A stretch of DNA of 64,000 nt from JADJWR01 sp963847675 (GCA_963847675.1 CAWKAP010000005.1:372001-436000); one strand, 5' to 3'; shown: positions 1-11,069, counted from the first letter of the stretch. Notes: generated by a model from the sequence alone, not told the origin. Translations and numbers: made by a program.

Positions 1-624
1 TGCAGCGGGTTCGTCTACGGACTGGCGGTTGCCGACGCGATGATTCGCACGGGGGTCTATCGCCGCGCCCTGATCATCGGGGCGGAGATCTTCTCGCGCA
101 TTCTGGACTGGAGCGACCGCACCACCTGCGTGCTGTTCGGCGATGGCGCCGGCGCGGTCGTGCTGGAAGCGGCGGATACGCCTGGAATCCTCGCCGCTCG
201 CCTTCATGCCGACGGTTCGCAGTCGCGCATCCTCTGCACCGCAGGACGCGTGACGCAGGGCGCGGTCCAGGGCGATCCGTTCCTGCGTATGGATGGCCAG
301 GCGGTTTTCAAGCTCGCGGTCAATGTTCTCGATTCATCGGCGCGCGAAGTGATGGCCGACGCCCAACTGGGCATAGAGGCGATCGACTGGCTGATCCCGC
401 ACCAGGCCAACGTGCGCATCCTCAGCGCCACCGCGCGCAAGCTGGGCGTGCCTGAAAGCAAGGTGATCCTGACGGTCGACCAGCATGGCAACACATCGGC
501 CGCCTCGGTGCCGCTCGCGCTCGATCTCGCGGTGCGCGACGGCAGGGTCCGGCCGGGGCAGCATGTGTTGCTGCAGGGAGTGGGCGGGGGATTCACGTGG
601 GGTTCGGTGCTGGTCCGCTTCTGA
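1..624 (+). CDS. fabH: 3-oxoacyl-ACP synthase III (FabH), 5'-truncated by window edge
   Basis: FabH condenses acetyl-CoA with malonyl-ACP to start fatty acid synthesis. The reading frame is open from base 1, and the visible 207 residues begin at the catalytic cysteine motif CSGF. The other two active-site elements follow: the histidine motif IPHQAN (about residue 132) and the asparagine motif GNTSAAS (about residue 163). The C-terminus GGGFTWGSVLVRF is typical of the family. About one third of the protein lies upstream of the window. fabD follows after 19 bp, so it is presumably the same operon. Identification is firm; only the start is unseen. Confidence 0.96.
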   Translation, partial: CSGFVYGLAVADAMIRTGVYRRALIIGAEIFSRILDWSDRTTCVLFGDGAGAVVLEAADTPGILAARLHADGSQSRILCTAGRVTQGAVQGDPFLRMDGQAVFKLAVNVLDSSAREVMADAQLGIEAIDWLIPHQANVRILSATARKLGVPESKVILTVDQHGNTSAASVPLALDLAVRDGRVRPGQHVLLQGVGGGFTWGSVLVRF

Positions 625-643
625 TCTACGGCAACAACAGACG

Positions 644-1576
644 ATGAAGGTCGCTTTCGTATTTCCTGGCCAGGGCTCCCAGGCCGTGGGCATGCTGGAT
701 GCTTTCGGAGCGGACGCGGCGGTTCAGGACGTGCTCAGGCGCGCCGGCGAGGCACTTGGCGAAGACCTTGGCAAGCTGATCGCCAGCGGGCCGGCCGAGC
801 AGCTCAATCTCACGGTCAATACGCAGCCGGCGATGCTCGCGGCCGGCGTGGCCGTTTACCGGGCCTGGATCGCCGCGGGCGGGGCGGTCCCGGCCATGAT
901 GGCCGGACATAGTCTCGGCGAGTACAGCGCACTCACCGCGGCTGAGGCCATTCCGCTGGAGAGCGCAGTTCGTCTGGTCCGGTTCCGCGCGCAGGCCATG
1001 CAGGAGGCGGTGCCCGCGGGCAGCGGCGGCATGGCTGCGATTCTCGGGCTGAGCGACGAGCAGGTGGCCCAGGCGTGCGCCGAGGCCGCGCAGGGCGAGG
1101 TGGTGGAGGCGGTGAACTTCAATGCGCCGCTGCAGGTGGTGATCGCCGGGCATGCCGCCGCCGTCGCGCGGGCGTGCGAGTCTGCAAAGCGTCTCGGGGC
1201 GAAGCGGGCGCTGCAATTGCCGGTTTCGGCGCCATTCCACTCGTCGCTGCTTGCACCGGCAGCCGCGCGGCTGCGCGAGCGGCTCGAGAGCGATCCGATT
1301 CACCCGCCAAGGATTCCGGTGGTCAACAATATCGACGTGGCGATCGAGACCGACCCGCTTCGGATCCGCGACGCGCTGGCGCGGCAGGCAGCCGGCCCGG
1401 TGCGCTGGGCCGAGATCGTCCGCTCGATGGCGGACGCGGGTGTCACCCATGTCGTGGAGTGCGGACCGGGACGGGTGCTGGCCGGGCTGACCAAGCGCAT
1501 CGCGCCCGCCGTCGAGAGCATGGCACTGACCGACCCGGCGAGCCTCGGCGACGCACTTGCTCGCCTCGAGGCGTGA
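644..1576 (+). CDS. fabD: malonyl-CoA:ACP transacylase FabD
   Basis: FabD transfers malonyl from CoA to ACP in the cytoplasm. The ATG at 644 gives 310 residues, the usual length, beginning MKVAFVFPGQGSQ, the family N-terminus. The nucleophile elbow GHSLGEYS places the catalytic serine at residue 90, and the partner histidine is at 199 in SAPFHSS. An in-frame extension upstream to 485 overlaps fabH and lacks family similarity, so it was rejected. fabG begins 2 bp after the stop, indicating a fab operon. Confidence 0.97.
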   Translation: MKVAFVFPGQGSQAVGMLDAFGADAAVQDVLRRAGEALGEDLGKLIASGPAEQLNLTVNTQPAMLAAGVAVYRAWIAAGGAVPAMMAGHSLGEYSALTAAEAIPLESAVRLVRFRAQAMQEAVPAGSGGMAAILGLSDEQVAQACAEAAQGEVVEAVNFNAPLQVVIAGHAAAVARACESAKRLGAKRALQLPVSAPFHSSLLAPAAARLRERLESDPIHPPRIPVVNNIDVAIETDPLRIRDALARQAAGPVRWAEIVRSMADAGVTHVVECGPGRVLAGLTKRIAPAVESMALTDPASLGDALARLEA

Positions 1577-1578
1577 CG

Positions 1579-2349
1579 ATGAGCGTGACACAAGTCTTTT
1601 CTGCCGACGCACTCGCCGGAGAAGTGGCCCTGGTGACCGGCGCCTCGCGCGGCATCGGTGCGGCAATTGCGGATGCGCTGGCCGGCGCCGGTGCCATGGT
1701 GGTGGGCACGGCGACCACGGCAAGCGGCGCGGCGGCCATTACCGAGCGGATGCGGGACGCGGGCGCGGGCGGCAGCGGCGTCGTGCTCGACGTCACCGAT
1801 GCGGCGCAGTGCGAGGCAGTGATCGACCAGATCACGCGGGAGCGCGGCAAGCTGTCGATCCTCGTCAACAACGCCGGAATCACCCGCGACGCACTGGCGA
1901 TGCGGATGAAGGACGAGGACTGGGATCTGGTGCTGGCCACCAACCTGTCGGCCGTGTTCCGCCTGTCCCGCGGCGTCATGCGCGGCATGATGAAGGCGCG
2001 GCACGGCCGCATCATCAACATCACTTCGGTGGTCGGCGAAAGCGGCAACGCGGGCCAGTCCAACTACGCCGCGGCCAAGGCCGGCGTGGCCGGCATGACC
2101 CGCGCGCTGGCGCGCGAGATCGGCAGCCGCGGCATCACCGTGAACTGTGTTGCCCCCGGCTTCATCGATACGGACATGACGCGGGCGCTAGACGAGGCGC
2201 AGGCGCAGGCGTTACTGGCCCAGATTCCGCTGGGCCGGCTCGGGTCGGCAGACGAGGTCGCCGCCACCGTGGTCTTTCTGGCCTCGGCGGCAGGCGCCTA
2301 TGTGAGCGGCGCCACGCTGCACGTGAACGGCGGCATGTACATGGCCTGA
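1579..2349 (+). CDS. fabG: 3-oxoacyl-ACP reductase FabG
   Basis: This NADPH-dependent short-chain dehydrogenase/reductase reduces 3-oxoacyl-ACP in the elongation cycle. It has 256 residues. The cofactor motif GASRGIG lies near residue 21 and NNAG near residue 96. The catalytic triad is Ser150, Tyr163 and Lys167 with correct YxxxK spacing, and the end GGMYMA is characteristic of FabG. It begins about ten residues longer than the E. coli protein. The start ATG lies 2 bp after fabD. The position between fabD and acpP distinguishes it from the many other SDR enzymes. Confidence 0.97.
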   Translation: MSVTQVFSADALAGEVALVTGASRGIGAAIADALAGAGAMVVGTATTASGAAAITERMRDAGAGGSGVVLDVTDAAQCEAVIDQITRERGKLSILVNNAGITRDALAMRMKDEDWDLVLATNLSAVFRLSRGVMRGMMKARHGRIINITSVVGESGNAGQSNYAAAKAGVAGMTRALAREIGSRGITVNCVAPGFIDTDMTRALDEAQAQALLAQIPLGRLGSADEVAATVVFLASAAGAYVSGATLHVNGGMYMA

Positions 2350-2461
2350 AACGCCGCGGTGGCCGGCGAAGGTGCTCTGCTAGACTTTTGCGACTTGTGG
2401 GCTCGCCGTTCGGCCAGCGAATTGGCCGGTTGGGGGCCCAAGTAGTTTCGAGGAGGGGTGA

Positions 2462-2704
2462 ATGGAAAACATCGAACAGCGGGTCAAGAAGATCGTTGCC
2501 GAACAACTGGGCGTGAACGAGGCGGACATCAAGAACGAATCCGCCTTTGTCGAGGACCTCGGCGCCGATTCGCTCGATACCGTCGAACTCGTCATGGCCC
2601 TGGAAGACGAGTTCGAGTGCGAGATTCCCGACGAGGAGGCGGAGAAGATCCGCACCGTGCAGCAGGCGATTGAGTACGTCACGACCCATTTGAAGAAGGC
2701 CTGA
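2462..2704 (+). CDS. acpP: acyl carrier protein
   Basis: The 80-residue acidic acyl carrier protein carries acyl intermediates on 4'-phosphopantetheine. The attachment serine is residue 37 in the motif GADSLD. The start ATG follows a strong AGGAGG ribosome site. The 112-bp gap from fabG contains a short hairpin (CGGCCA at 2411-2416 pairing with TGGCCG at 2423-2428), which may set acpP mRNA abundance apart from the rest of the operon; that role is inference. Its modifying enzyme, AcpS, is encoded at 14881 in this window. Confidence 0.97.
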   Translation: MENIEQRVKKIVAEQLGVNEADIKNESAFVEDLGADSLDTVELVMALEDEFECEIPDEEAEKIRTVQQAIEYVTTHLKKA

Positions 2705-2743
2705 GGCGCGGCGGCGGCGCCCGCCCGGGATCGGCCCACCTCC

Positions 2744-3980
2744 ATGAGCGACCGCCGACGCGTCGTAGTCACCGGCCTCGGCATCATCAGTCCGATAGGC
2801 AACGACGTTCCCACTGCCTGGGACAACCTGATCGCCGGCAAGTCCGGCATCTCGGCCATCACCCGTTTCGACGCCAAGGACTTCCGGGTCCAGATTGCTG
2901 GCGAGGTCAAGGACTTCAACGTCGAGTCGTACATGCCGGCGAAGGAAGCGCGCCGGATGGACACCTTCATCCATTACGGCATCGCGGCCTCGATCGAGGC
3001 GATCCGCGACTCCGGGCTCGAGATCACCGACGCCAACCGCGAGAACGATCGGCTGCATGGTCGGGTCCGGCATCGGCGGGCTGCCGATGATCGAGGACAA
3101 CCACGGCGAGTTCCTCAACCGCGGCCCGCGGCGGATCTCGCCGTTCATGATTCCCGGCGCGATCATCAACATGATCTCCGGCAATCTGTCGATCATGTTC
3201 GGCCTGAAGGGACCGAACCTGGCTATCGTCACCGCCTGCACGACCGGCCTGCACTGCATCGGCGAAGCCGGCCGGCTGATCGAGTACGGCGACGCCGAGG
3301 TCATGATTGCCGGCGGCGCGGAATCGACGGTGTGTCCTCTGGGTGTCGGTGGATTTGCCTCGATGCAGGCGCTGTCGGTGCGAAACGACGACCCGGCCAC
3401 GGCCAGCCGGCCGTTCGACCGCGATCGCGACGGGTTCGTGCTCGGGGAGGGCTCCGGCGTGCTGGTGCTCGAGGAATACGAGCACGCCAGACGGCGTGGC
3501 GCGAGCATCTACGCGGAGCTGGCCGGTTTCGGTCTGAGCGCCGATGCGTACCACATGACCGCGCCCGACGTCGACGGTCCGCGTCGATCGATGCTCAATG
3601 CGCTGCGCAACGCCCGGATCAACGCGGACCAGGTGAGTTACCTGAACGCACACGGTACGTCGACGCCGCTCGGCGACATCAACGAAACCAACGCGATCAA
3701 GCTGGCGCTTGGCGACGCCTCCCGCGGCATGGTCGTCAACTCGACGAAGTCGATGACCGGGCACCTGCTCGGCGGTGCCGGCGGGGTGGAGTCGGTGTTC
3801 ACCGTGCTGGCCGTGCACCATCAGATCTCACCGCCGACGATCAACATCTTCAGCCAGGATCCGGAATGCGATCTCGATTACTGCGCGAACACCGCGCGCG
3901 AAATGAAGATCGACATCGCACTGAAGAATTCCTTCGGTTTCGGCGGAACCAACGGCACCCTCGTCTTCAGGCGTGCCTGA
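2744..3980 (+). pseudogene. fabF: 3-oxoacyl-ACP synthase II (FabF) with a frameshift near 3041-3056
   Basis: FabF elongates acyl-ACP and is normally essential for long-chain fatty acids. The first 100 or so codons (from ATG 2744) read MSDRRRVVVTGLGIISPIG in one frame. After about 3050 the family sequence continues, complete and highly conserved, one base later: VGSGIGGLPMIE, the cysteine motif TACTTG, then HGTST and GHLLGGAGG, ending FGGTNGTLVFRRA. The joined product would be about 412 residues, the normal length. The break is equivalent to +1 or -2/-5 bases. The conserved downstream part argues for a recent mutation or a read error. The ATG is preceded by CACCTCC and lacks a clear Shine-Dalgarno. 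Confidence 0.93.
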
Positions 3981-4422
3981 GGCCGCCGCCCTCCGTGTCG
4001 AACTTCTCGCCTCGCGTCGTGCGAGGCGTGTGCGCACCCTGGCGCAGGCCTTGACTGCGATCGCGGCGGCGGCCTGCGTCCTCGCCGCCGTGCTGGCGCC
4101 CTCGTTTCTGCGGACCGCCGCGGCGCTCGCCGCGTCCGGCGCGTTCGCGCTGACCCTGCGACGGCAACGCGTGCCGGTTTCGGGGGCGCAGCTGTCCATC
4201 GGTACCGATGGCGCGATTCGGGATCGGACGGACGCCGCTGACGGCGCAGCCACCGTTCGGTACTGCGATCCGAACTTCGTATGCCTGCAGACCGCTCGGG
4301 GCCCGCTGGCGCTGTGGCGCGATTCGATGACCGCGGCGGCCTGGCGCCGGCTGGCCGTCGCCTGCCGCTGGCCGCGCCGGCGCGAAGGGATCGTGCCGGC
4401 GGCGGATCCGCGAACTAAATGA
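3973..4422 (+). CDS. YgfX-like small inner-membrane protein
   Basis: The GTG start overlaps the fabF stop by 8 bases, and the product is 149 residues. It has a basic N-terminus, two hydrophobic stretches (about residues 22-42 and 47-60) and a short cytoplasmic-looking domain ending in LWRDSMTAAAWRRLAV. That architecture, and the DSM...W..L pattern near the end, resemble the E. coli YgfX/CptA family (DUF1434). In gammaproteobacteria that family is linked to the SdhE-like antitoxin; no such partner is adjacent here. The position between fabF and rpoE suggests co-transcription. Function is not established. Confidence 0.6.
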   Translation: MPEAAALRVELLASRRARRVRTLAQALTAIAAAACVLAAVLAPSFLRTAAALAASGAFALTLRRQRVPVSGAQLSIGTDGAIRDRTDAADGAATVRYCDPNFVCLQTARGPLALWRDSMTAAAWRRLAVACRWPRRREGIVPAADPRTK

Positions 4423-4477
4423 GCCGGCACTGGTCTGAGCAGGCGGGTTGGCCGGTCTGGCGGGACGGCGCCGATCG

Positions 4478-5077
4478 ATGAGCGAGCGCGACATCGATTG
4501 GCAGCTCGTCGAGCGGGTGCAGCGTGGCGACAAGCGCGCATTCGACCTGCTCGTGGCCAAGTATCAGCGCAAGCTGTTTCGCCTGCTGTCCCGCCTGATC
4601 CGCGACCAGGCGGAAATCGAGGACGTGGCGCAGGAAGCGTTCATCAAGGCCTATCGGGCACTGCCGAATTTCCGGGGCGAAAGCGCGTTTTACACATGGC
4701 TGTACCGAATCGCGATCAATACGGCGAAGAATTACCTGGTGGCGCAGGGGCGCCGGGCGCCGACGCAGACCGAAACGGAGATCGAGGACGCCGAGAACTT
4801 CGAGGACGGCGAAGCGTTGCGCACCGAGGACACGCCCGACCGCATGCTGCTTTCGAAGCAGGTTGCGGAAGCGGTCAACCGGGCGATCGAGCGGCTGCCG
4901 GAAGACCTGCGCACGGCGATCGTCCTGCGCGAACTCGAGGGACTGAGCTACGAAGAGATCGCCGTTTCGATGAACTGCCCGATCGGCACGGTCCGGTCGC
5001 GCATCTTCCGTGCCCGCGAGGCGGTGGCCGAGGAATTGCGGCCGATCCTGGAAACCAACAAGGACCGGCGCTGGTGA
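4478..5077 (+). CDS. rpoE: RNA polymerase sigma factor RpoE (sigma-E/AlgU)
   Basis: This ECF sigma factor of 199 residues controls the envelope stress response. Region 2 contains the DVAQEAFIKAY and FYTWLYRIAINTAKNYL segments. Region 4 carries LPEDLRTAIVLRELEGLSYEEIA, the helix-turn-helix start, and GTVRSRIFRARE. The ATG at 4478 was chosen over 4448 because the family begins MSERDIDWQLVERVQ. The anti-sigma gene rseA follows 8 bp later. No clear autoregulatory sigma-E promoter was found in the short gap upstream, so expression may come partly from the fab operon. Confidence 0.96.
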   Translation: MSERDIDWQLVERVQRGDKRAFDLLVAKYQRKLFRLLSRLIRDQAEIEDVAQEAFIKAYRALPNFRGESAFYTWLYRIAINTAKNYLVAQGRRAPTQTETEIEDAENFEDGEALRTEDTPDRMLLSKQVAEAVNRAIERLPEDLRTAIVLRELEGLSYEEIAVSMNCPIGTVRSRIFRAREAVAEELRPILETNKDRRW

Positions 5078-5085
5078 GGTAGCTG

Positions 5086-5688
5086 ATGAACCCCGAACGA
5101 AGCGATCACGACCAAAGCGGCACGGCCCCGCCACACAGCGACGGCGCCGAAGAGTGCGCGCAGCGCCTGTCTTGCCTTCTGGACGGCGAGCTCGAATCGG
5201 GCGAGTGCCGCAGCCTGATCGAGCGCCTGCACAGTGATGAGGACGCCTGCCGAACATGGGTGCTGCTCAACTGCGTCGGCGACGCCATGCGCTCGGCAGA
5301 GGTTGCGTCCTGGCATGCGAACGGTTTTGTCGCGCGGGTGTCGGCCGCGCTGGATCGCGAGCCTACGGTGCTCGCGCCGAGCGCGTTGCCGCCGCGGCCG
5401 GCGATGCGTCGCTGGCTGTTGCCCGGCGCCGGCGCGGTGGCTGCGGCGGTCGTCCTGATCGCCGTCGGCCTGCCTTCGCGGCAGGCGATTTCACCCGGGG
5501 CAGTCGCGGGCTCGGCGCCGCCGGCGCCGACGCTGGCGGCAGTGCAGGCGCCGGTGCAGATCGACCGGTCGCCGCAGCTCGAGCGCTACCTGGCCGCGCA
5601 TCGGGAGCTTTCGGAACCCACGCTGATGCCGAATTCGACGCCGTATGTCAGGACGTCCGGCGCGGTGTTGCAGCAGGAGGGGCGCTGA
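5086..5688 (+). CDS. rseA: anti-sigma-E factor RseA (MucA type)
   Basis: The 200-residue single-pass membrane protein should bind and hold sigma-E at the inner membrane. The N-terminal cytoplasmic domain has the RseA-like pattern CLLDGELESGECRSLIERL. A hydrophobic segment lies at about residues 108-126 after RRW, with a periplasmic tail rich in Pro and Ala. Sequence conservation in this family is low, so the call relies on fold pattern plus its place between rpoE and rseB. In the known pathway it is cut in turn by a DegS-type protease and by RseP, the latter encoded at 59637. Confidence 0.9.
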   Translation: MNPERSDHDQSGTAPPHSDGAEECAQRLSCLLDGELESGECRSLIERLHSDEDACRTWVLLNCVGDAMRSAEVASWHANGFVARVSAALDREPTVLAPSALPPRPAMRRWLLPGAGAVAAAVVLIAVGLPSRQAISPGAVAGSAPPAPTLAAVQAPVQIDRSPQLERYLAAHRELSEPTLMPNSTPYVRTSGAVLQQEGR

Positions 5689-6692
5689 TGCTGTGCGCGG
5701 CCGCGCCGAACTGGCGATGGCTCTGCCCGGCGATCCTGCTTCTGGCGTTTCTTTCCTCGACGCAGGCGCAGGAGCGGGCGGGCGGCGCGGCGAGCGGGGA
5801 TTCGGTCGACGCACGCAGCCCGGAGCAGTGGCTGCAGGTCGTGCAGCATGCGGCGCGGCGGCTCGACTACGCCGGCACGATGGTCTACCAGCAGGGCACG
5901 GACGTGCGGATGTCGAAGGTCGTGCATGTCTTCGATGGCCAGGTTTCGCACGAGCGCCTGCAACCGATGGATGGCCGGCCCCGCGAGTTCATCCGCCGCG
6001 CCGACGAGGTCAAGTGCCTGATCCCTGAGGCGCGGCGGGTGGTCGTCGAGCGCAAGTCGAGGGCCGAGTCTTTCCCCGGATTCACCGCCGCAGGCACGGC
6101 CGAACTGCTGCAGCACTATTCCGTGAGAATCGTCGGCCGCGAACGCGTCGGCGGCCTCGACTGTCAGGTGCTCGAGATAAAGCCGCACGAAAGCGACCGC
6201 TACGGCTACCGGCTCTGGGTGGATCGGGCCAGCGGTCTGCTGATTCGCTCGCAGACGCTGAACGAGCGCGGCGAAGCGCTCGAACAGATGGCCTTTGCCG
6301 ACGTGCGCATCGGCGGCATTGATCGCGACCAGCTCAAGCCGTCGTGGTCAACCGACGGCTGGAAAGTCGACGAGGTGGCGCACCGTCCGATCGACCTGCG
6401 TGAGCAGGGCTGGCGTCTGCTGCCGCCCAGCGGCTTCAGGCCGCTGTATGCCGTGCGCCGTCCGATGGCGGGCGGGCAGGCGCTGCAGGCGGTCTATTCC
6501 GACGGCCTGGCCTCGCTTTCCGTTTTCATCGAGCCGGCCTCGGCGGCGGCGTCGAGCGAGGCGCTGCCGCAGCGCGGCCCGATCAACGGCTTTGTCCGGC
6601 GTATGGGCGACTCGGTCGTGACCGTGGTCGGCGAAATTCCCGCAGACACGGCGCGCAGCGTGGCCCAGGCTGCCGAGCGTATCGACCGCTGA
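5688..6692 (+). CDS. rseB: periplasmic sigma-E regulator RseB (MucB)
   Basis: RseB binds the periplasmic tail of RseA and senses lipopolysaccharide or lipoprotein signals. The ATG overlaps the rseA stop (ATG at 5688 within TGATG), indicating translational coupling. The 334-residue product has a signal peptide (hydrophobic AILLLAFLSSTQAQ, cleavage about residue 27). It then has the MucB/RseB fold segments GTMVYQQGTDV, FIRRADEVKCLIPE and the C-terminal ALPQRGPINGFVRRMGDSVV. The order rpoE-rseA-rseB-degP is classical. Confidence 0.94.
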   Translation: MLCAAAPNWRWLCPAILLLAFLSSTQAQERAGGAASGDSVDARSPEQWLQVVQHAARRLDYAGTMVYQQGTDVRMSKVVHVFDGQVSHERLQPMDGRPREFIRRADEVKCLIPEARRVVVERKSRAESFPGFTAAGTAELLQHYSVRIVGRERVGGLDCQVLEIKPHESDRYGYRLWVDRASGLLIRSQTLNERGEALEQMAFADVRIGGIDRDQLKPSWSTDGWKVDEVAHRPIDLREQGWRLLPPSGFRPLYAVRRPMAGGQALQAVYSDGLASLSVFIEPASAAASSEALPQRGPINGFVRRMGDSVVTVVGEIPADTARSVAQAAERIDR

Positions 6693-6718
6693 CTTTCTTC
6701 CTTCCGCATCTTTCCTTG

Positions 6719-8173
6719 ATGAATCGAATCATGACTCAACCGATATACCGAACCCTGCTTGCGCTTGTTCTTGTCCTGGGCGTCAACCTTGCGCAGGCGC
6801 AGTCGCCAGCTGTGCAATTGCCGGACTTCGCCGACCTCGCCGAGCGCGTCGGCCCGGCGGTTGTCAACATCCGCACGACCGCGCGGCTCGGCACGATTCA
6901 CGGGCGCGGGATGCCGCAGATTCCCGGCCTCGACGAGAACGATCCGTTCTACGAGTTCTTTCGCCGCTTCTTTCCACAGCCGCAACCGGGGCCCCAGCAG
7001 CGTCCGGGACCACGCGGTGATCGACAGGTGCCGCGCGGACTCGGCTCGGGATTCATCATCTCGGCCGACGGCTACGTCATGACCAACCACCACGTGGTGG
7101 AAGGCTCGGAACAGATCATCGTGACGCTGGCGGACAAGCGGGAGTTCAGTGCCAAGCTGATCGGTTCCGACCAGCGCACCGACGTTGCGCTGCTGAAGGT
7201 CGACGCCTCGGGCCTGCCCGCCGCCAGGATCGGTGACTCGAACCGGCTGCGTGTCGGCGAGTGGGTCATCGCCATCGGCTCGCCTTTCGGTCTCGAGAAC
7301 ACGGTCACCGCGGGCATCGTCAGCGCCAAGGCGCGGGAAACGGGCGAGTTCCTGCCGTTCATCCAGACCGACGTCGCCGTCAACCCGGGCAATTCCGGCG
7401 GACCACTGATCAACATGCGCGGCGAGGTCGTCGGCATCAACTCGCAGATCTTCACGACGTCGGGGGCGTTTGCCGGCATCTCGTTCGCGATCCCGATCGA
7501 CGAGGCGATACGGGTGCAGGAACAGCTGCGGGCCTCCGGCCGTGTCATCCGCGGCCGCATCGGCGTGACCATCGGCGGGGTGTCGCGTGAAGTCGCGGAG
7601 GCGATCGGGCTGCCGAAGGCGCAGGGTGCGCTGGTCACGAACGTCGACCCGGATGGGCCGGCGGCCAAGGCCGGGGTCGAGGCAGGTGACGTCGTCGTGC
7701 GCTTCGACGGACGGTCGATCGACAGCCAGTCCGACCTGCCGCGGATCGTCGGCGGCACCCGGCCGGGGTCCAAGGTCTCGATGAGCGTCTGGCGCAAGGG
7801 CACCCAGCGCGACCTCCAGGTGACGGTGGGCGAGATGGCGCAGGAGCAGCAGGCGGCGCGCAGCGGCGAGCCTGCGCCGCGCGGTGCCGCCCCGGCGAAT
7901 GCGCTCGGCCTGACCGTTTCCGACGTGCCGGCCGAGCGGCTGAAAGAACTGAAAGTCAGGGGCGCCGTGCAGGTCGAGGCGGTCGAGGGTCCGGCGGCCA
8001 GCGCCGGGCTGCGCAGCGGCGACCTGATCCTTTCTGTCAACAACGCCGACGTCGTCAATGCGAAGCAGTTCAACGAGCAGGTGGCCAAGCTCGACCGCAA
8101 GCGCAACGTGGCACTGCTCGTCCGCCGTGGTGATGCGACACAGTTCGTGATCGTCCGGCCGGCAGACCGCTAG
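6719..8173 (+). CDS. degP: DegP/MucD-type periplasmic serine protease
   Basis: Do-family protease and chaperone that removes misfolded envelope proteins. The product has 484 residues with a signal peptide ending near AQAQS. The trypsin-like domain has a catalytic triad of His125 (TNHHVVEG), Asp155 (RTDVALL) and Ser226 (GNSGGPL). Two PDZ domains follow (about residues 285-370 and 395-480). A start at ATG 6731 is also possible, and neither has a good Shine-Dalgarno. The gene closes the rpoE stress module and is typically a sigma-E target. A strong hairpin follows downstream. Confidence 0.94.
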   Translation: MNRIMTQPIYRTLLALVLVLGVNLAQAQSPAVQLPDFADLAERVGPAVVNIRTTARLGTIHGRGMPQIPGLDENDPFYEFFRRFFPQPQPGPQQRPGPRGDRQVPRGLGSGFIISADGYVMTNHHVVEGSEQIIVTLADKREFSAKLIGSDQRTDVALLKVDASGLPAARIGDSNRLRVGEWVIAIGSPFGLENTVTAGIVSAKARETGEFLPFIQTDVAVNPGNSGGPLINMRGEVVGINSQIFTTSGAFAGISFAIPIDEAIRVQEQLRASGRVIRGRIGVTIGGVSREVAEAIGLPKAQGALVTNVDPDGPAAKAGVEAGDVVVRFDGRSIDSQSDLPRIVGGTRPGSKVSMSVWRKGTQRDLQVTVGEMAQEQQAARSGEPAPRGAAPANALGLTVSDVPAERLKELKVRGAVQVEAVEGPAASAGLRSGDLILSVNNADVVNAKQFNEQVAKLDRKRNVALLVRRGDATQFVIVRPADR

Positions 8174-8222
8174 AGGCGGTGCGGCTGCGCGGCCACGCTA
8201 GAATGCGCGCCGCGGCCAGTAC

Positions 8223-8258
8223 AAGGGGGTGACGCCGGCGGCGCACCCCCTTTGCTTT
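8223..8258 (+). terminator. intrinsic terminator-like hairpin between degP and lepA
   Basis: AAGGGGGTG (8223-8231) pairs perfectly with CACCCCCTT (8244-8252). The 12-base loop is itself partly self-complementary, and TTTGCTTTG follows. This fits an imperfect Rho-independent terminator for the rpoE-degP module. A TAGAAT -10-like box lies upstream at 8199-8204, with no good -35. If that promoter drives lepA, the hairpin would sit in the lepA leader and act as an attenuator instead. Confidence 0.55.
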
Positions 8259-8341
8259 GCCCGCGCTGGTACGCGCCCGGCCTGCATGCCCATGCGACGG
8301 CCCCCGCGGGGGCCCGGCGGCGCCGCCTGTTCAGGACGTCA

Positions 8342-10143
<1,802 letters not shown>

Positions 10144-10147
<4 letters not shown>

Positions 10148-11034
10148 ACTTCGCGCTGATCCTGTTCGTCGTCCTGGTGGTCAGCTTCGCGATGTGGCTG
10201 CTCGACATGCTGTGGCTGAGGAAGCGGCGGATTGCGGCGGCCGAGGAAGCGCTTGCCCGGTTCGACGCGCGTAACGCCGGCCGGTCGGGCATCGATGCGG
10301 CAGCGCTCGCGGCGGAGCGGTCGGCGCTGGCCGGGCGGCTGACGCAGCGGCCGTGGTATCTGGAGTACACCGCGAGCTTCTTCCCGGTCATCCTGGTCGT
10401 CTTCGTGCTGCGCTCGTTCCTCGTCGAGCCCTTCCGGATTCCGTCCGGGTCGATGATTCCGACGTTGCAGATCGGCGACCTTATATTGGTGAATAAGTAC
10501 CAGTACGGAATCCGGCTCCCGGTCATTCACAAGAAGATCGTCGATCTGGGCTCGCCGCAGCGAGGCGACGTGATGGTGTTCCGCTTTCCGCACAACCCGT
10601 CGCAGGACTACATCAAGCGGGTGGTTGGCCTGCCGGGGGACCGGGTGGAGTACGCTGACCGTCGCCTGTCGATCAATGGCCAGCCGGTGCCGGAGCAGCC
10701 ACAGCCGCGCTATTTCGAGGAGGAGCGGGTGCAGTATTACGCTCAGTTCCTGGAGAAGCTGGGCGACGTGGAGCATCGCATCATCCTGAGCGAGGGTCCC
10801 GGGGTGCCGCCGATGCGCGCGTTCGTGCACACCCACCCCCAGGCGTGCAGGTACAGCGCGTCCGGTGTGGCATGCACCGTCCCGGCCGGGCACTATTTCG
10901 TGATGGGCGACAATCGCGACAACAGCGAGGACAGCCGGTTCTGGGGATTCGTCCCGGACGAAAACATCGTGGGCCGCGCATTCTTCATCTGGATGAACTT
11001 TGGCGATATCGGCCGGATCGGCAGATTTCACTGA
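10144..11034 (+). CDS. lepB: signal peptidase I (LepB)
   Basis: Inner-membrane protease that removes signal peptides from exported proteins. The product is 296 residues. The first transmembrane helix is at about residues 3-24, then a cytoplasmic loop, and a second helix at about 78-92. The catalytic Ser103 lies in PSGSMIPTL, and the general base Lys158 in YIKRVVGLPGD. The C-terminal box MGDNRDNSEDSR is present. The gene overlaps lepA by 4 bases. Confidence 0.97.
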
Positions 11035-11069
11035 GCCTGGAAGGGCCGGCGGTCAGCTCGGGAGGAGCA

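Noticed and set aside
3035..3065. Programmed ribosomal frameshift in fabF
   Set aside because: No slippery heptamer, stimulatory pseudoknot or internal Shine-Dalgarno was recognised, and fabF is not known to use recoding.
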